The translations under genes and the position numbers were made by a program. A stretch of DNA of 64,000 nt. It comes from Bolinopsis microptera (taxonomy: Eukaryota > Ctenophora > Tentaculata > Lobata > Bolinopsidae). Within the stretch, counting starts at the first letter, position 1, and each line of letters begins with the position of its first letter. The stretch covers positions 5,756,902-5,820,901 of the forward strand of contig NC_087076.1 of the NCBI RefSeq assembly GCF_026151205.1, in the 5' to 3' direction. The notes under the pieces were generated by a model. It worked only from the letters and a program-made list of their open reading frames with translations, did no database searches and was not told where the DNA came from. Positions 1 to 11,063 of this stretch are shown here, in pieces.

Positions 1-420
1 TCCTTGCTATGACAGTATTAAAACTACAATAGTTGTCACGAGATGTTTGATCTAGATATTAGAGTTGAGCAATTCCTAGTCCTTGTTATGACAGTATTAA
101 AACTACAATAGTTGTCACGAGATGTTTGATCTAGTTATTAGAGTTGAGCTATTCCTAGTCCTTGCTATGACAGTATTAAAACTACAATAGTTGTCACGAG
201 ATGTTTGATCTAGTTATTAGAGTTGAGCTATTCCTAGTCCTTGCTATGACAGTATTAAAACTACAATAGTTGTCACGAGATGTTTGATCTAGTGGCTAGA
301 GTTGAGCTATTCCTAGTTCTTGCTATGACAGTATTAAAACTAGGAATAGCTCAACTCTAATAACAACTAATAACAATCAAACATCTCGTGACAACTAATG
401 TAGTTTTAATACTGTCATAT
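1..420. repeat. 79-bp tandem repeat array, forward orientation
   Basis: About four copies of a 79-bp unit begin near positions 1, 80, 159 and 238. Each contains the words ATGACAGTATTAAAACTACA and GTCACGAGATGTTTGATCTA. At about 340 the orientation flips: a reverse-complement partial unit runs to about 418. The same unit forms a much longer reverse-oriented array at 1627-2900, so the two arrays are inverted arms around a 1.15-kb spacer. No reading frame is conserved across units. Confidence 0.9.
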
Positions 421-1573
421 TTTTAATTTATATAATTGGTTAACCTCATAATTCGAGAACTGAGTCAAATAAAAAAAATCGCTGCACCAGATATCTAGAT
501 AGTTGTCCAAGGAACCACTGTACCAAATCTCAATATCAGGGGGTGGCTGGTTTTCTCAACTAAGGAATTGAAAACCACAAAAGTGTGTTTTGAGATAAAT
601 GGATTTTAGTGTTTTCAAAATTTTGAGTATTCACTGGAATTTATCACAGTTCGTTAGTTAGGACTTTTTATACACTTAATAGTTCGTTTGCTTGATCAGA
701 CCTGGCCGTCCCCTAAATGATTTTAGCCACTTTCAGTAGTTAATGTCCTTGTATTGTAAAAAATGAGGTTAACCAAGACTTCCTGTAAACACTAACTGCT
801 TAAAATTTGGTTGTTAACCTCGCTTTAGACCATATAACACTGGGATTGGTTTATCAATATGTTATTATATATGTAGTAAAACATTTGCACAGTACAACGA
901 TTAAGTTTTTGAGGTTAACATGTAATTGACTGGTCAGATATTCAAAAAATGAGAGGTTAACCTCATTTTTTAGCCATTTACGGGTAAAATCTTCTACTAA
1001 AATATGGTCAGTTCAAATCACCTTTGTCACGTGATTATAGTTGTAGGCATCGTGATACCAATAGATACCTCACTTCGATATTGTGGTACATAACATAAGT
1101 AAGAATCGTATGTATATTCCCTACGGTACCAAAATGTGATGGTTAACCTCATTTTTTTCATTTTCCCAAGATAAAAGAAAGTCAATCAACATGTCATCTA
1201 TTTAGAAATGTGTATACCGTAAACTTACGATGAAAATAATAACTCTATCATTTGATCTATTCTCGCTATATCTAAAAGACGAGGTTAACCTCATTTAATC
1301 ACGTTTGGATATTAATTTTTCTGATAATTATGAACCTAAAATTTAGAGTTTACATTTGCTGACCGAAATAACAAAAAATTATGGCGTGTAATAAAATATT
1401 AACCTCAATTTTATTAACCTCAATGTTGTATAGTCAATTTTGTAAAAATCGGTTAACCTCAATTATAAAATAAAGTTAATCAGCTACAAATATGTGAATA
1501 GCGGTGATGTTTTCGTCATTAAAAATTAAATCGATTTAGAAAATAATATTTTGGTAGAATTTGTTGACCCCTT

Positions 1574-1574
<1 letters not shown>
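421..1574. other. Non-coding spacer with repeated GAGGTTAACCTC palindrome
   Basis: No gene is visible. The spacer between the inverted 79-bp arrays carries about ten copies or half-copies of the motif (G)AGGTTAACCTC(A), often followed by ATTT. Examples are near 438, 764, 814, 911, 953, 1141, 1281, 1399, 1413 and 1451. Those at 953-964 and 1281-1292 are perfect 12-bp palindromes. Spacing is irregular, so this is not a simple tandem repeat. A protein-binding role is only an inference. Confidence 0.6.

Positions 1575-1626
<52 letters not shown>
1575..1626. repeat. 52-nt poly-C homopolymer
   Basis: An uninterrupted run of C separates the spacer from the reverse 79-bp array. Runs this long are hard to sequence, so the length is unreliable and the run may mark an assembly junction. 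Confidence 0.9.
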
Positions 1627-1628
<2 letters not shown>

Positions 1629-2900
1629 TGGCCTTAATACTGTCATAACAAGAACTAGAAATAGCTCAACTCTAATAACTAGATCAAACATCTCGTGACA
1701 ACTATTGTAGTTTTAATACTGTCATAACAAGAACTAGAAATAGCTCAACTCTAGCCACTAGATCAAACATGTCGTGACAACTATTGTAGTTTTAATACTG
1801 TCATAGCAAGAACTAGGAATAGCTCAACTCTAGCCACTAGATCAAACATCTCGTGACAATTATTACAGTTTTAATACTGTCATAGCAAGGACTAGGAATA
1901 GCTCAACTCTAATAACTAGATTAAACATCTCATGACAACTATTGTAGTTTTAATACTGTCATAACAAGGACTAGGAATAGCTCAACTCTAGCCACTAGAT
2001 CAAACATCTTGTGACAATTATTACAGTTTTAATACTGTCATAGCAAGGACTAGGAATAGCTCAACTCTAATAACTAGATCAAACATCTCGTGACAACTAT
2101 TGTAGTTTTAATACTGTCATAACAAGGACTAGGAATAGCTCAACTCTAGCCACTAGATCAAACATCTCGTGACAACTATTGTAGTTTTAATACTGTCATA
2201 ACAAGGACTAGGAATAGCTCAACTCTAATAACTAGATCAAACATCTCGTGACAACTATTGTAGTTTTCATACTGTCATAACAAGGACTAGGAATAGCTCA
2301 AATCTAGCCACTAGATCAAACATCTCGTGACAACTATTGTAGTTTTAATACTGTCATAACAAGGACTAGGAATAGCTCAACTCTAATAACTAGATCAAAC
2401 ATCTCGTGACAGCTATTGTAGTTTTAATACTGTCACAGCAAGGACTAGGAATAGCTCAACTCTAACAACTAGATCAAACATCTCGTGACAACTATTGTAG
2501 TTTTAATACTGTCATAGCAAGAACTAGGAATAGCTCAACTCTAGCCACTAGATCAAACATCTCGTGACAACTATTGTAGTTTTAATACTGTCATAACAAG
2601 GACTAGGAATATCTCAACTCTAATAACTAGATCAAACATCTCGTGACAACTATTGTAGTTTTAATACTGTCATAACAAAGAACTAGAAATAGCTCAACTC
2701 TAATAACTAGATCAAACATCTCGTGACAACTATTGTAGTTTTAATACTGTCATAACAAGGACTAGGAATAGCTCAACTCTAATAACTATATCAAACATCT
2801 CGTGACAATTATTACAGTTTTAATACTGTCATAGCAAGAACTAGGAATAGCTCAACTCTAATAACTAGATCAAACATCTTGTGACAATCATTATAATTTT
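1627..2900. repeat. 79-bp tandem repeat array, reverse orientation
   Basis: About sixteen units of the 79-bp repeat lie here in reverse complement relative to the array at 1-345. Units differ by a few substitutions: TAATAACTAGAT alternates with TAGCCACTAGAT, and AACTATTGTAG with AATTATTACAG. The alternation suggests amplification partly as a two-unit, 158-bp higher-order block. Confidence 0.9.
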
Positions 2901-2904
2901 CATA

Positions 2905-3135
2905 CACAACTGATCGTACAGTTTAAAATGGAACAAAATAAGACAGAATAATTGATCAAATGTTTAAAAATAAGCTGATTTAGGAGAAGCAAATATTAGT
3001 TAAACTAATCTCTGTCACATAAAATACTGAAAGTAAAGTTCACAACTGTGAACTCAAATGTATATAAAACACACTCACAACTGATCGTACAGTTTAAAAT
3101 GGAACAAAATAAGACAGAATAATTGATCAAATGTT
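2905..3135. repeat. 60-bp direct repeat pair
   Basis: A segment starting ACAACTGATCGTACAGTTTA at about 2907 recurs nearly unchanged at about 3073, 166 bp away. A short antisense frame covers part of it but has no recognisable protein features. Confidence 0.75.
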
Positions 3136-4545
3136 TGAAAAATAAGCTGTTAAAAAATAAAGGTATCATATCAGACGAGTAGCTCATATGCGGGGCGAAG
3201 GTCTCAATCGAAGGAATAAATTGTAATGTTGCAGCGCAGGGCGCGGCATAGCAACCATCCAATGCGCAACCATCCAATGCGAAAATTTAAAATCACATTT
3301 GGATATAATGCGCGTGAGTGCTTACAAATTTGCTTTTGGCGGAGATATAAACTGCGCCATATTAGCACATTTAATTTGTAACCTCATAAATTGAAAGTTT
3401 TGGTGTGTGAAATGTGAATTAAAGCTTGGTGTGAGAATTAGTGTGGAAATAAAAGAAATATTTATTTTATTATATCATATATCTTAATTAAGTGACAGTA
3501 AGTATTTTTATTTTAACTACAGATTATATTATTTCAGTTAGTATCGACATGAATGTTACGATTTCAATTTATTTATATATTATATTGTACTCAATAAACC
3601 GGTTTCAAAGCCCTTATTCTTAAAGGTGGCCCTCGGGTCTTTAAAACAAACAAATTTTTTTTTGTTGTTTTTTTGTTACACATTTGATGATTTTACCTTT
3701 CAGCTATTAGTATTGCCGTACCAGACTCGAGGATTCAATAACCTGCCTTACTAATTTGTAATTGTTTGTTGATCCTTGCTAAGTTTTCTATTTCATATCT
3801 TATAATTAGCAAACTAACTAACTGTCTGTTGCATAATTATGTCAGCATTTTTTCTTTCCAATAATTAACAATAGACTCACATAATTAAACACGATAAATG
3901 AAGAGTGAGTAAATATTTTAGCTATAAGAAAAATACGAAAAGCAGTAACTATAAGACATAACTTGAGACAGCAATAAGACATAACTTAAGAAGTCAATAT
4001 TCAATAATGTCACTACAATGCCGCCACAAAAGTGTTGAATATTAGATGTCAATTTTTGTCATGCAATTTAAAACCTAAAAAAATAACGTTTTAAAATCAT
4101 AAATATAAAATTTTAACAGTTTTCTTCATTTTCCCCATATTTTTTGACGGTTGTACGATTGAACAATGTTCGACTGCGATGAACATGCACGTACATCATT
4201 TTCAACTCCGGTTATCACCTAGCCTGAAATAGAAATTCTTAGTTCATAGTTATCTTGTAAGCTTAAAGTTACATTAGCTCATTTATACAGTCCATTACCT
4301 GTTAGGATCAGGGATCGACAAACGTGTTTCTATCAGTAGTTCCAACCCTAGGGCCGGGGAGCAGACTGTAGGGAGTACTTGGTCGAAAGTAGGACCCTAG
4401 AGCGGGGTCAAATCGCCAGGGTAGGACTCTAGAGTGGAACTCCCTTACCGGACCCATACTATGAGGACTCTAGAGCGGTACCCACATGCAAATTTTAGAG
4501 CGGTACCCAAGCGGAACTCCCTGTACCCAAGTCGTCATGAAGTAG
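3136..4545. other. No gene recognised
   Basis: AT-rich non-coding sequence. Between 4370 and 4530 the words ACTCTAGAGCGG and GCGGTACCC or GGAACTCCCT recur, a degenerate short-motif cluster. A similar phrase (GACTCTAGGGCG) recurs at 63890-63930. No RNA gene or splice-flanked exon was found. Confidence 0.5.
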
Positions 4546-5025
4546 TTAAGGAAGTCGTCGAGGCCAAGGTTGGAGGGGATGAGATCTAGGAGATCCATGA
4601 AAGAGAACATCGTCCACTGGAAGAAAGGCAAGCTGTATAAGTCTATGTATCCACACTCGAACAGGACCTTTCAGTCCGTTCTCCCGAACCCATCTCAGGA
4701 CTGCCTGGCAAAAGTGGAAGTAGCAACTGTCAACCACTGCTGAAGGGAAGACTTCGGAGAGAGAATTTCGAAGCGCCAACTCAAAGTCTACCATGATGCT
4801 CTGTGGGGCGAAGTCGTAAAGGGAATTAAGGAATGAAAAGCCCTCCAGGCGACCAGTACACGTTTGAACGCATGGCCAACATTGATGGCCGTCTTGGATA
4901 GGTTTTCCGTCCTTTCCGTAGCGGAATCCTTGCAGAACAAGGTTAATGCTGCCGGCTGTTCGTCCCCAGATGAAGACGGGCTTCTCAGGAGGAGTTGAAC
5001 TTGAGGAATGACTGTTACTCTGCAT
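4546..5025 (-). pseudogene. MULE transposase remnant, internally deleted
   Basis: A 159-residue frame. Its second half has the MULE transposase pattern: a hydrophobic stretch ending in VDFE near residue 80, then EVFPSAVVDSCYFHF, which matches the conserved acidic motif and the C/FHF motif of the family. Residues 30-60 contain an H..CW.C....CTGR pattern resembling a FLYWCH-type zinc finger, often found next to MULE domains. A full MULE transposase has 200 or more residues between these parts, so the middle is missing. No terminal inverted repeats were identified. Family assignment is moderately sure; activity is very unlikely. Confidence 0.6.
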
Positions 5026-5104
5026 ATTGTAGATAGTTGTAGAGAGGAGTAGGAATCGAATGTGATATACTAAAACTAAATTCTCTGTGACATTTATACT
5101 GCAC

Positions 5105-5890
5105 TATCCCACCAAGAACCTCTGCTCTTTCTAGCAAACTTAACTTAAGCTACCTCTTGCCTTTTATAGCACCACCAGCAACAATTGATTCTGGCTCTTT
5201 CCGGCTGCCTCAGCTGCATTCAACAATTTTCAGCTCATTGAGGAAGAGGAAACCTGCTATTTCTAGCAACCTCTGAATGCTACTTCCTGCTCTATCTAGC
5301 TTCCACCAACACCCACTAATTGTTTTTAAGCTACCACTAGCACCTGTAAATTCTAGCCCTATCCAGCAAACTCAGACTACCTTATGCTATATCTTAAATT
5401 TGTGGGTACCGTTTGCTAGTGTTAGCTGGATAGAGCAAAAAGTAGTCTGAGCTTGCTGGATAGTGCTAGAATTTGCAGGTGCTAGTGATAGCTGAACAGA
5501 GTAGGAGTAAGTCTGAGGTTGCTGGATAGGGCTAGAATTTGCAGGTGCTAGTGGTAGCTGAACAGAGTAGGAGTAAGTCTGAGGTTGCTGGATAGGGCTA
5601 GAATTTGCAGGTGCTAGTGATAGCTGAACAGAGTAGGAGTAAGTCTGAGCTTGCTGGATAGTGCTAGAATTTGCAGGTGCTAGTGATAGCTGAACAGAGT
5701 AGGAGTAAGTCTGAGCTTGCTGGATAGTGCTAGAATTTGCAGGTGCTAGTGATAGCTGAACAGAGTAGGAGTAAGTCTGAGGTTGCTGGATAGGGCTAGA
5801 ATTTGCAGGTGCTAGTGGTAACATAACAACAATTATTGGGTGTTGGTGGAAGCTAGATAGAGCAGGAAGTAGCATTCAGAGATTGCTAGA
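5105..5890. repeat. 63-bp minisatellite with inverted left flank
   Basis: From about 5400 to 5880 there are seven to eight copies of a 63-bp unit containing TGCTAGAATTTGCAGGTGCT. Because 63 is a multiple of three, the minus strand stays open as a 21-residue repeat (SLAPANSSTIQQAQTYSYSV), which I regard as a repeat artefact. The left flank 5110-5398 carries the same words in reverse complement, so the whole is a large imperfect palindrome. Confidence 0.8.
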
Positions 5891-6050
5891 TAGAGCTAGA
5901 GTGGAGGTAGCAGAATTGAAGGAAACTAGAAGTAGATTTTGCTATATGAGGTTGGATTGGAAATCAGGATAATATCATTATGTACATGAATTTATTAAAA
6001 ATGTTAAAAATAAGAGACGTTTGAGGGTACGAAAGGGGTTTTAGTCTTAC

Positions 6051-6563
6051 CAGATTTACAGAACTTTTTGGTTTCACCATCGTCCAGACCTATATAGTTT
6101 ACCCAGCCTTGAGGAACAATTGTGTGTGTCTCTATACCGTCTATTTGCACCGACACCTGGTTGATTTCAGTTAAATTTAGCAAAAACCACTGATAAGCTT
6201 AGCTTGAAGCCGAGAAAGACATTGTGGCATTATTTTGCAGATATAGTTTGCACCTTGAGCAAAAGATTGCTCAAGTGATAACTCAAATCCCAGCTATTAT
6301 ATTTGTAAATAATTATTGAACTACTACCTTTTTTAGATCAAGTCCATCTCTTCCTCCAGTCCTCATAAATACACATTCGTAATCCCCGATGTCAATATCA
6401 CTCTCAAAAACACACAAAACATCTTGGTTGATTACATTGAAGTCTGCATCACACGGATGTTCAGCTGTCTCTCCATTTGATCCTCTAATGTAAACAAACT
6501 GAGGGTCTCTACTTCTTGCCCAGTGGTGATTCAATATAGAGTAAGTAATCTTGTACTGAACCG
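6051..6563 (-). CDS. PLAT-like domain exons of secreted LDLa/PLAT gene
   Basis: Two exons, 6328-6563 and 6051-6156, are joined by clean GT-AG sites in phase 0. Upstream, the acceptor at 6564-6565 is in phase 1 and fits the donor of the LDLa exon at 6862. The joined translation (about 113 residues) begins AVQYKITYSIL and continues through QFVYIRGSNGET, a DVLCVFESDIDIGDYE segment and VNYIGLDDGETKKFCKS. This is the layout of a PLAT/LH2 beta-sandwich: a strand, a G..G.T loop, F....DIGD, then a closing W and C strand. PLAT domains bind lipids or protein partners, usually outside or at the membrane. The next exon (phase 1) was not found, so the 3' end is missing or beyond recognition. Domain identity is from pattern only. 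Confidence 0.55.
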
Positions 6564-6861
6564 CTGAAATAACAGTTTTTAAAATATTTGGACTGGTCCG
6601 AATCAAGCTGTTGTGCGAGTAACCGAAAAAGCTGTTCTTAAAGATAATTTTTGACTTTTTCTAAATAAACTAAGCGAGTTAATAAACTTAATCCCGATCC
6701 CTAATCCCGGTCCCGGTCTTAATCCCGCACCCGGCACTTTTTCCCAGTCCCAGTACCGGCCAAAAAAGCGGTCCCGGTCGAGCCTTGGCTTTACGACCCC
6801 CCTGAAAATGAACACGACCCCCCCCCCCCCCAATTTACAAGTAAGTTTATCAATACTCAAC

Positions 6862-6981
6862 CTTTGCAATTTTCTTCGTCTGACATATCATCACAATCTG
6901 CCATTCCGTCACAAACATATTTTCCATAAATACATTGCACTTGATCCGCGCACTTTACATATCCTGCCTCACATTCAGGTA
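6862..6981 (-). CDS. LDLa domain exon A of LDLa/PLAT gene
   Basis: A 120-bp exon with phase 1 at both ends, bounded by CAG at 6984-6982 and GT at 6861-6860. It encodes one LDL-receptor class A repeat: C..GYVKC, a calcium-binding core CDGMADCDDMSDEENC and six cysteines. It joins in phase to the PLAT exon below and to the homologous exons at 9309 and 9745 above. LDLa repeats are secreted, calcium-stabilised binding modules. The symmetric 1-1 phase is typical of shuffled extracellular exons. None of the codons lies in a long open frame, which is why the gene is easy to miss. Confidence 0.75.
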
Positions 6982-7224
6982 CTGGGGGGAGTAGTTGATG
7001 TTTATAGAATTAGGAATTATGGATTATTATAAAATTAGTACTTACTTATAATATTCATTATGAAGACTTTTATGTCGGTCAAACGTAGTTTGATATATGA
7101 TTGCGTTTTATTCACATTGTATTTTGTATTATGAAATTTAACCAAAACCCAATAAATTGGGTAGGATGGACCGTCGCCTCATCGCCTGGTTAGTGTTTGT
7201 GCTGTAAAAATTGTAAAGATAATA

Positions 7225-8316
7225 TAAGTCAGTTATTGAAATTATAATGCTACTTAAGTTATCAGCTGCGTTACATAAAGCTGCGCAATAAAAGTATAAA
7301 AGTGACTGTTCTTGTCCCGTAACAGCGCGGTCGCTTAAGCTTTGACCGTCATGTTACCAAATCACGAAATTTAGACTTTCGAATCTTCTTTAGTATTAAA
7401 TACAAAAACACGTTATTTTATTTACAACAACGTCAAGTTTGAACTATAAACCACTTTGTTTTTATTACGTGGCCGTCCCTATACTTCAAGTTTATTAATT
7501 TCCGCAAACTACATGTTGATTGATTTCCACAAACATAAAATGAGTTATAATTAAACTGCGTACGCCGTACAACTACATGCATCTGCTTTGATCAGTTTAT
7601 ACGCTCGGGCTCAGAGTGCAATTATGAAGAAAAATCAAAACAATTACAGTTATATCTTTTGAATCAAAAGATTTAATTGACAAGTTTTGATTGAATTTGA
7701 AATAAATGAATGGCAGTGTACAACATAAATTGAAAATGAAACTTACGTCTTGCAGTCTTTACTCACTAATACTGATGGTATTGGTAATAGTAAACAGCGC
7801 TACTTTTATTAAAACAATTAAATCACTACAATTCTGTTGCATTTATCGAGGAATGAATATTGAATACAATTCAATTGTAATATGTTATGTTTGTAATGAA
7901 TTTTCAGCTGTCTTGCTCCTCATCGGCCATCGCGTTCAAGATTTATTGACTTTTGTTTTTTACATAAAATATGCTTGTTGATACAGCCTTCATTATTTTC
8001 TGGCATTGTTACCGACTATGTGATTGTTCTGGATAAAAATATTGTATAAACTTTAGTTTGCCTACATAATTTAAATTACGACCCAGTTCTAAGTTTCAAC
8101 TATAATATCAATATTTAAACTTAATCTAAATTAACAATGTTGATGAGTGATTTGGTGACATGATGACGGTCAAAGCAAGCGACCGCGCTGTTACGGGACA
8201 AGAACGGTCACTTTTTTATATCACATCTTTGACTCGTTTTATTATACTTTTATTGCGCAGCTTTATGTAACGCAGCTGATAACTTAAGTAGCATTATAAT
8301 TTCAATAACTGACTTA
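7225..8316. mobile_element. 1.09-kb non-autonomous TIR element
   Basis: Left arm 7225-7353 (TAAGTCAGTTATTGAAATTA onward) matches the reverse complement of 8158-8316. The arms share an AAGAACGGTCAC / GTGACTGTTCTTG region and a block rich in GCGCGGTCGCTT. The right arm carries about 28 extra bases. The interior is AT-rich with one 91-residue frame (7706-7981) that shows no transposase features. It lies in an intron of the LDLa/PLAT gene. The superfamily is not identified. Confidence 0.65.
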
Positions 8317-8329
8317 CCTTATCGGACCT

Positions 8330-8790
8330 TATTTGGACGGACATTAAATGAACGGACACATAACGGACATTAATATGAACGCTAGAAGGCATTCAAAACC
8401 ATCAAATCTTCTGGGTAGTTGATATTAATAGACTTTTAGTTATGAGTATGTAGTTAATATTAACAGACTTCTGAGTAGTTGGTATTAATAGACTTTTAGT
8501 TATAAGTATGTAGTTGATATTAACAGACTTCTGAGTACTTACTAATTATAGACTTCTGAGTACTTACTTATATAGACCTACTTATATTCATTATGAAGAC
8601 ATTTATGTTGGTCGAACATAGTTTGATATATGATTGTGTTTGATCAATGATCATTCACATTGCATTTGGTATTATGAAATGGTGGAAGCTATTATATTGG
8701 ACTATAATAGCTGTAAGATGTTATTTCAGATTTTGAGGTTTTAGGGTAAAATTTACAAGTAAGTTTATCAATACTCAACCTGAGCAATTT
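8330..8790. repeat. Intron-derived duplicated sequence
   Basis: Repeated phrases such as GACTTCTGAGTAGTTG and GACTTTTAGTTATGAGTATG recur here and at 9025-9110, 9455-9560 and 9895-9990. They are the introns flanking each LDLa exon, duplicated together with the exons. At 8316-8345 the phrase CCTTATCGGACCTTATTTGG also occurs at 17557, marking a separate dispersed repeat. Confidence 0.65.
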
Positions 8791-8791
8791 T
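8780..8791 (-). pseudogene. Remnant of a fourth LDLa exon
   Basis: The sequence from the donor (GTTGAG) back to 8791 is the last dozen bases of an LDLa exon, ending in the codons for ENCS, preceded by the usual intron words. The rest of the exon is replaced by the foldback element at 8792-9023; beyond it, sequence resumes in the duplicated upstream intron. The cassette was therefore present and then destroyed. Confidence 0.6.
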
Positions 8792-9023
8792 CGGTTCTTT
8801 TGAGATAGTCAAAACGCGACAACTAGCGCTGGATGGCGACAACTAGCGCTATCCAGCGCTAGTTGTCGCCATCGCAGAAAACAGTTCAATAACTAGCGCT
8901 GGATAGCGACAACTAGCGCTGGATAGCGACAACTAGCGCTGGATGGCGACAATTAGCGCTGGATAGCGCTAGTTGTCGCCATTCAGCGCTAGTTGTCGCG
9001 TTTTGACTATCGCAAAAGAACCG
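8792..9023. mobile_element. 232-bp foldback element with 22-bp palindromic core repeats
   Basis: The ends CGGTTCTTTTGAGATAGTCA and TGACTATCGCAAAAGAACCG are near-perfect inverted repeats. The interior is made of GCGACAACTAGCGCTGGATA units in both orientations, so the whole can fold into a long hairpin. It replaces most of an LDLa exon. No coding capacity. Confidence 0.75.
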
Positions 9024-9308
9024 ACTTCTGAGTAGTTGATGTTAATAGACTTTTAGTTATGAGTATGTCATTGTACTTGATATTTAGAGACTTCTGAGTA
9101 CTTACTTATATATAGACTTACTTATATTCATTATGAAGACTTTTATGTTGGTCAAATGTAGTTTAATATATGATTGTGTTTCATTCACATTGTATTTGGT
9201 ATTATGAAATGGCGGAAGCTATTATAATTGACTATAATAGCTGTAAGATGTTATTTCAGAATTTTAGGTTTTAGAATAAATTTACAAGTTAGTTTATCAA
9301 TACTCAAC

Positions 9309-9437
9309 CTGCTCCTGAGCAATTTTCTTCATCTGACCCATCTACACAATCTGGACTTCCGTCACAAACAAATTCTTCCCAAATACATTGCTCTTGATCC
9401 GCGCACATTGCTTTTGTTGCGTCACATCCGGCGGACA
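9309..9437 (-). CDS. LDLa domain exon B of LDLa/PLAT gene
   Basis: A 129-bp exon, phase 1 at both ends, with acceptor CACCAG at 9443-9438 and donor GT at 9308-9307. It encodes an LDLa repeat with the core [16 protein letters not shown], all six cysteines and the calcium-ligand acids. It ends in SGA, so it is three codons longer than exon A. Flanking intron sequence is duplicated with exon C, 436 bp away, showing recent tandem exon duplication. Confidence 0.75.
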
Positions 9438-9744
9438 CTGGTGAAAGTAATCGGTATCAACAAACTTCTGAGTAGTTGATGTTAAAAGACTTTTAGTTAT
9501 GAGTATGTCATTGTACTTGATATTTAGAGACTTCTGAGTACTGACTTATATATTATAGACTTACTTATATTCATTATGAAAACTTTTATGTGGGTCAAAT
9601 GTAGTTTGATATATGATTGTGTTTCATTCACATTGTATTTGGTATTATGAAATGGCGGAAGCTATTATAATTGACTATAATAGCTGTAAGATGTTATTTC
9701 AGAATTTTAGAATAAATTTACAAGTTAGTTTATCAATACTCAAC

Positions 9745-9873
9745 CTGTTCCTGAGCAATTTCCTTCATCTGACCCATCTTCACAATCTGAATCTCCGTCA
9801 CAAACAAAATCGTCCCAAATACATTGCACTTGATCCGCGCACCTTACTTGATTTGACTCACATACGACGGGCT
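9745..9873 (-). CDS. LDLa domain exon C of LDLa/PLAT gene
   Basis: A 129-bp exon, phase 1-1, with acceptor CACCAG and donor GT at 9744-9743. It encodes an LDLa repeat (CESNQVRC then [16 protein letters not shown]). It is the closest recognisable cassette to the putative signal-peptide exon at 12323-12395 and joins it in phase, giving [12 protein letters not shown]. The intron between them would hold two LINE fragments. Confidence 0.75.
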
Positions 9874-10039
9874 CTGGTGAAAGTAATCGGTATTAACAAA
9901 CTTCTGAGTAGTTGATGTTAATAGACTTTTAGTTATGAGTATGTCATTGTAGTTGATATTTATAGACTTGTGAGTACTGACTTATATATAGACTTATTTA
10001 TATTCATTATGAACTTATGAAGACTTTTATGTTGATCAG

Positions 10040-10995
10040 CGATCATGTTGCATACATTGACACCAAACTAAAGCCGACAGATAACAGTTCAGCACCCTGT
10101 TACATCAGATTTATCAACTGCTATAGTCCGACAAATCCAAAATCTGTACAGGACCCTCAGATATAAGCAGACAAGTTTTACGATCAGTTGGTGAAAGCAC
10201 TAGATGTACCTGCTAGATACGAAGTGTGGTTTTTAGGGGATTTTAATGCCAAACTAGGCAAGAGATCATGGAATGATGAGGAAAATGGTCTTAGTTCACA
10301 CATTGGAAAACATGGTGTTGGTCGTAGAAATGAGAACGGAGATAGACTTCTTCAGTTTCTTGTATCGCACACATTGTTTGCAGCCAACACTGCTTTTCAA
10401 CATGCCAGTCGCCATATTACGACTCGAACTGGCTGGATTAAGGACCAGTCTACAAGGAAAAGTGTACCCTATTATTCCCAAATCGACTACATACTTTGCA
10501 AATCAAGGAGCAGAGAACTTTCAAGTTTAACTAATGCTAGATCATATGCTGGAACTACTCACCGCAGTGATCACAAACTTGTTGTAGATAGTATTGATTT
10601 CTCAAGACGATACAAGTCATCTACCAAGAAACAGGAGCGTTTTAACACTAACTCGCTAGTATGCAGTAGTGATACACAAGGAAGCTACCAAAACTGCCTT
10701 GACGCTGCATAGGCAACAGTAAATCTTCAGACACCTACTCTGATGCCAACACTGCTCAGAAGTTTTGGCATGCTGTTTGAGAGTGTTAAAAGCGCTGCTG
10801 TATCAACAGTTGGCTATAATATATAGTGACCCAGTCAGAAAACGTCACTACTCTTCTGATAGTGCCATAGTCAACATGTCTACTGAACGTAAGGATCTGC
10901 TGAACCAGCTGAACACCAACAAGAACACAGACAGGACTTCACTCAGGGCTAAAATCAATCGACTGTCCAATGACATTCAGAAGCGTCTTAAACTT
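10040..10995 (+). pseudogene. LINE (RTE-like) endonuclease fragment
   Basis: The main frame, 10188-10712, has the C-terminal APE-type endonuclease signatures of non-LTR retrotransposons: WFLGDFNAKLG, SQIDYILC and THRSDHKLV. The same frame continues upstream from about 10044 (YIRFINCYSPTN) with a stop codon near 10160. After 10712 another frame (10765-10995) resembles the linker between endonuclease and reverse transcriptase. The RT is absent. RTE-like is my best guess from the spacing and the SQIDYI motif. Dead copy. Confidence 0.7.
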
Positions 10996-11063
10996 CTCAA
11001 AACTCAGCTCGCAGACAACGTACGTACGTTTTGGTACGTTTTGGTGAGTTTGGCAGGGCGTGC

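Noticed and set aside
7706-7981. 91-residue frame inside the TIR element as a transposase
   Set aside because: Hydrophobic, low-complexity, no catalytic or DNA-binding motif.
10273-10530. Alternative frames over the LINE endonuclease
   Set aside because: Overlap the frame carrying GDFNAKLG and SQIDYI; no motifs in the other frames.
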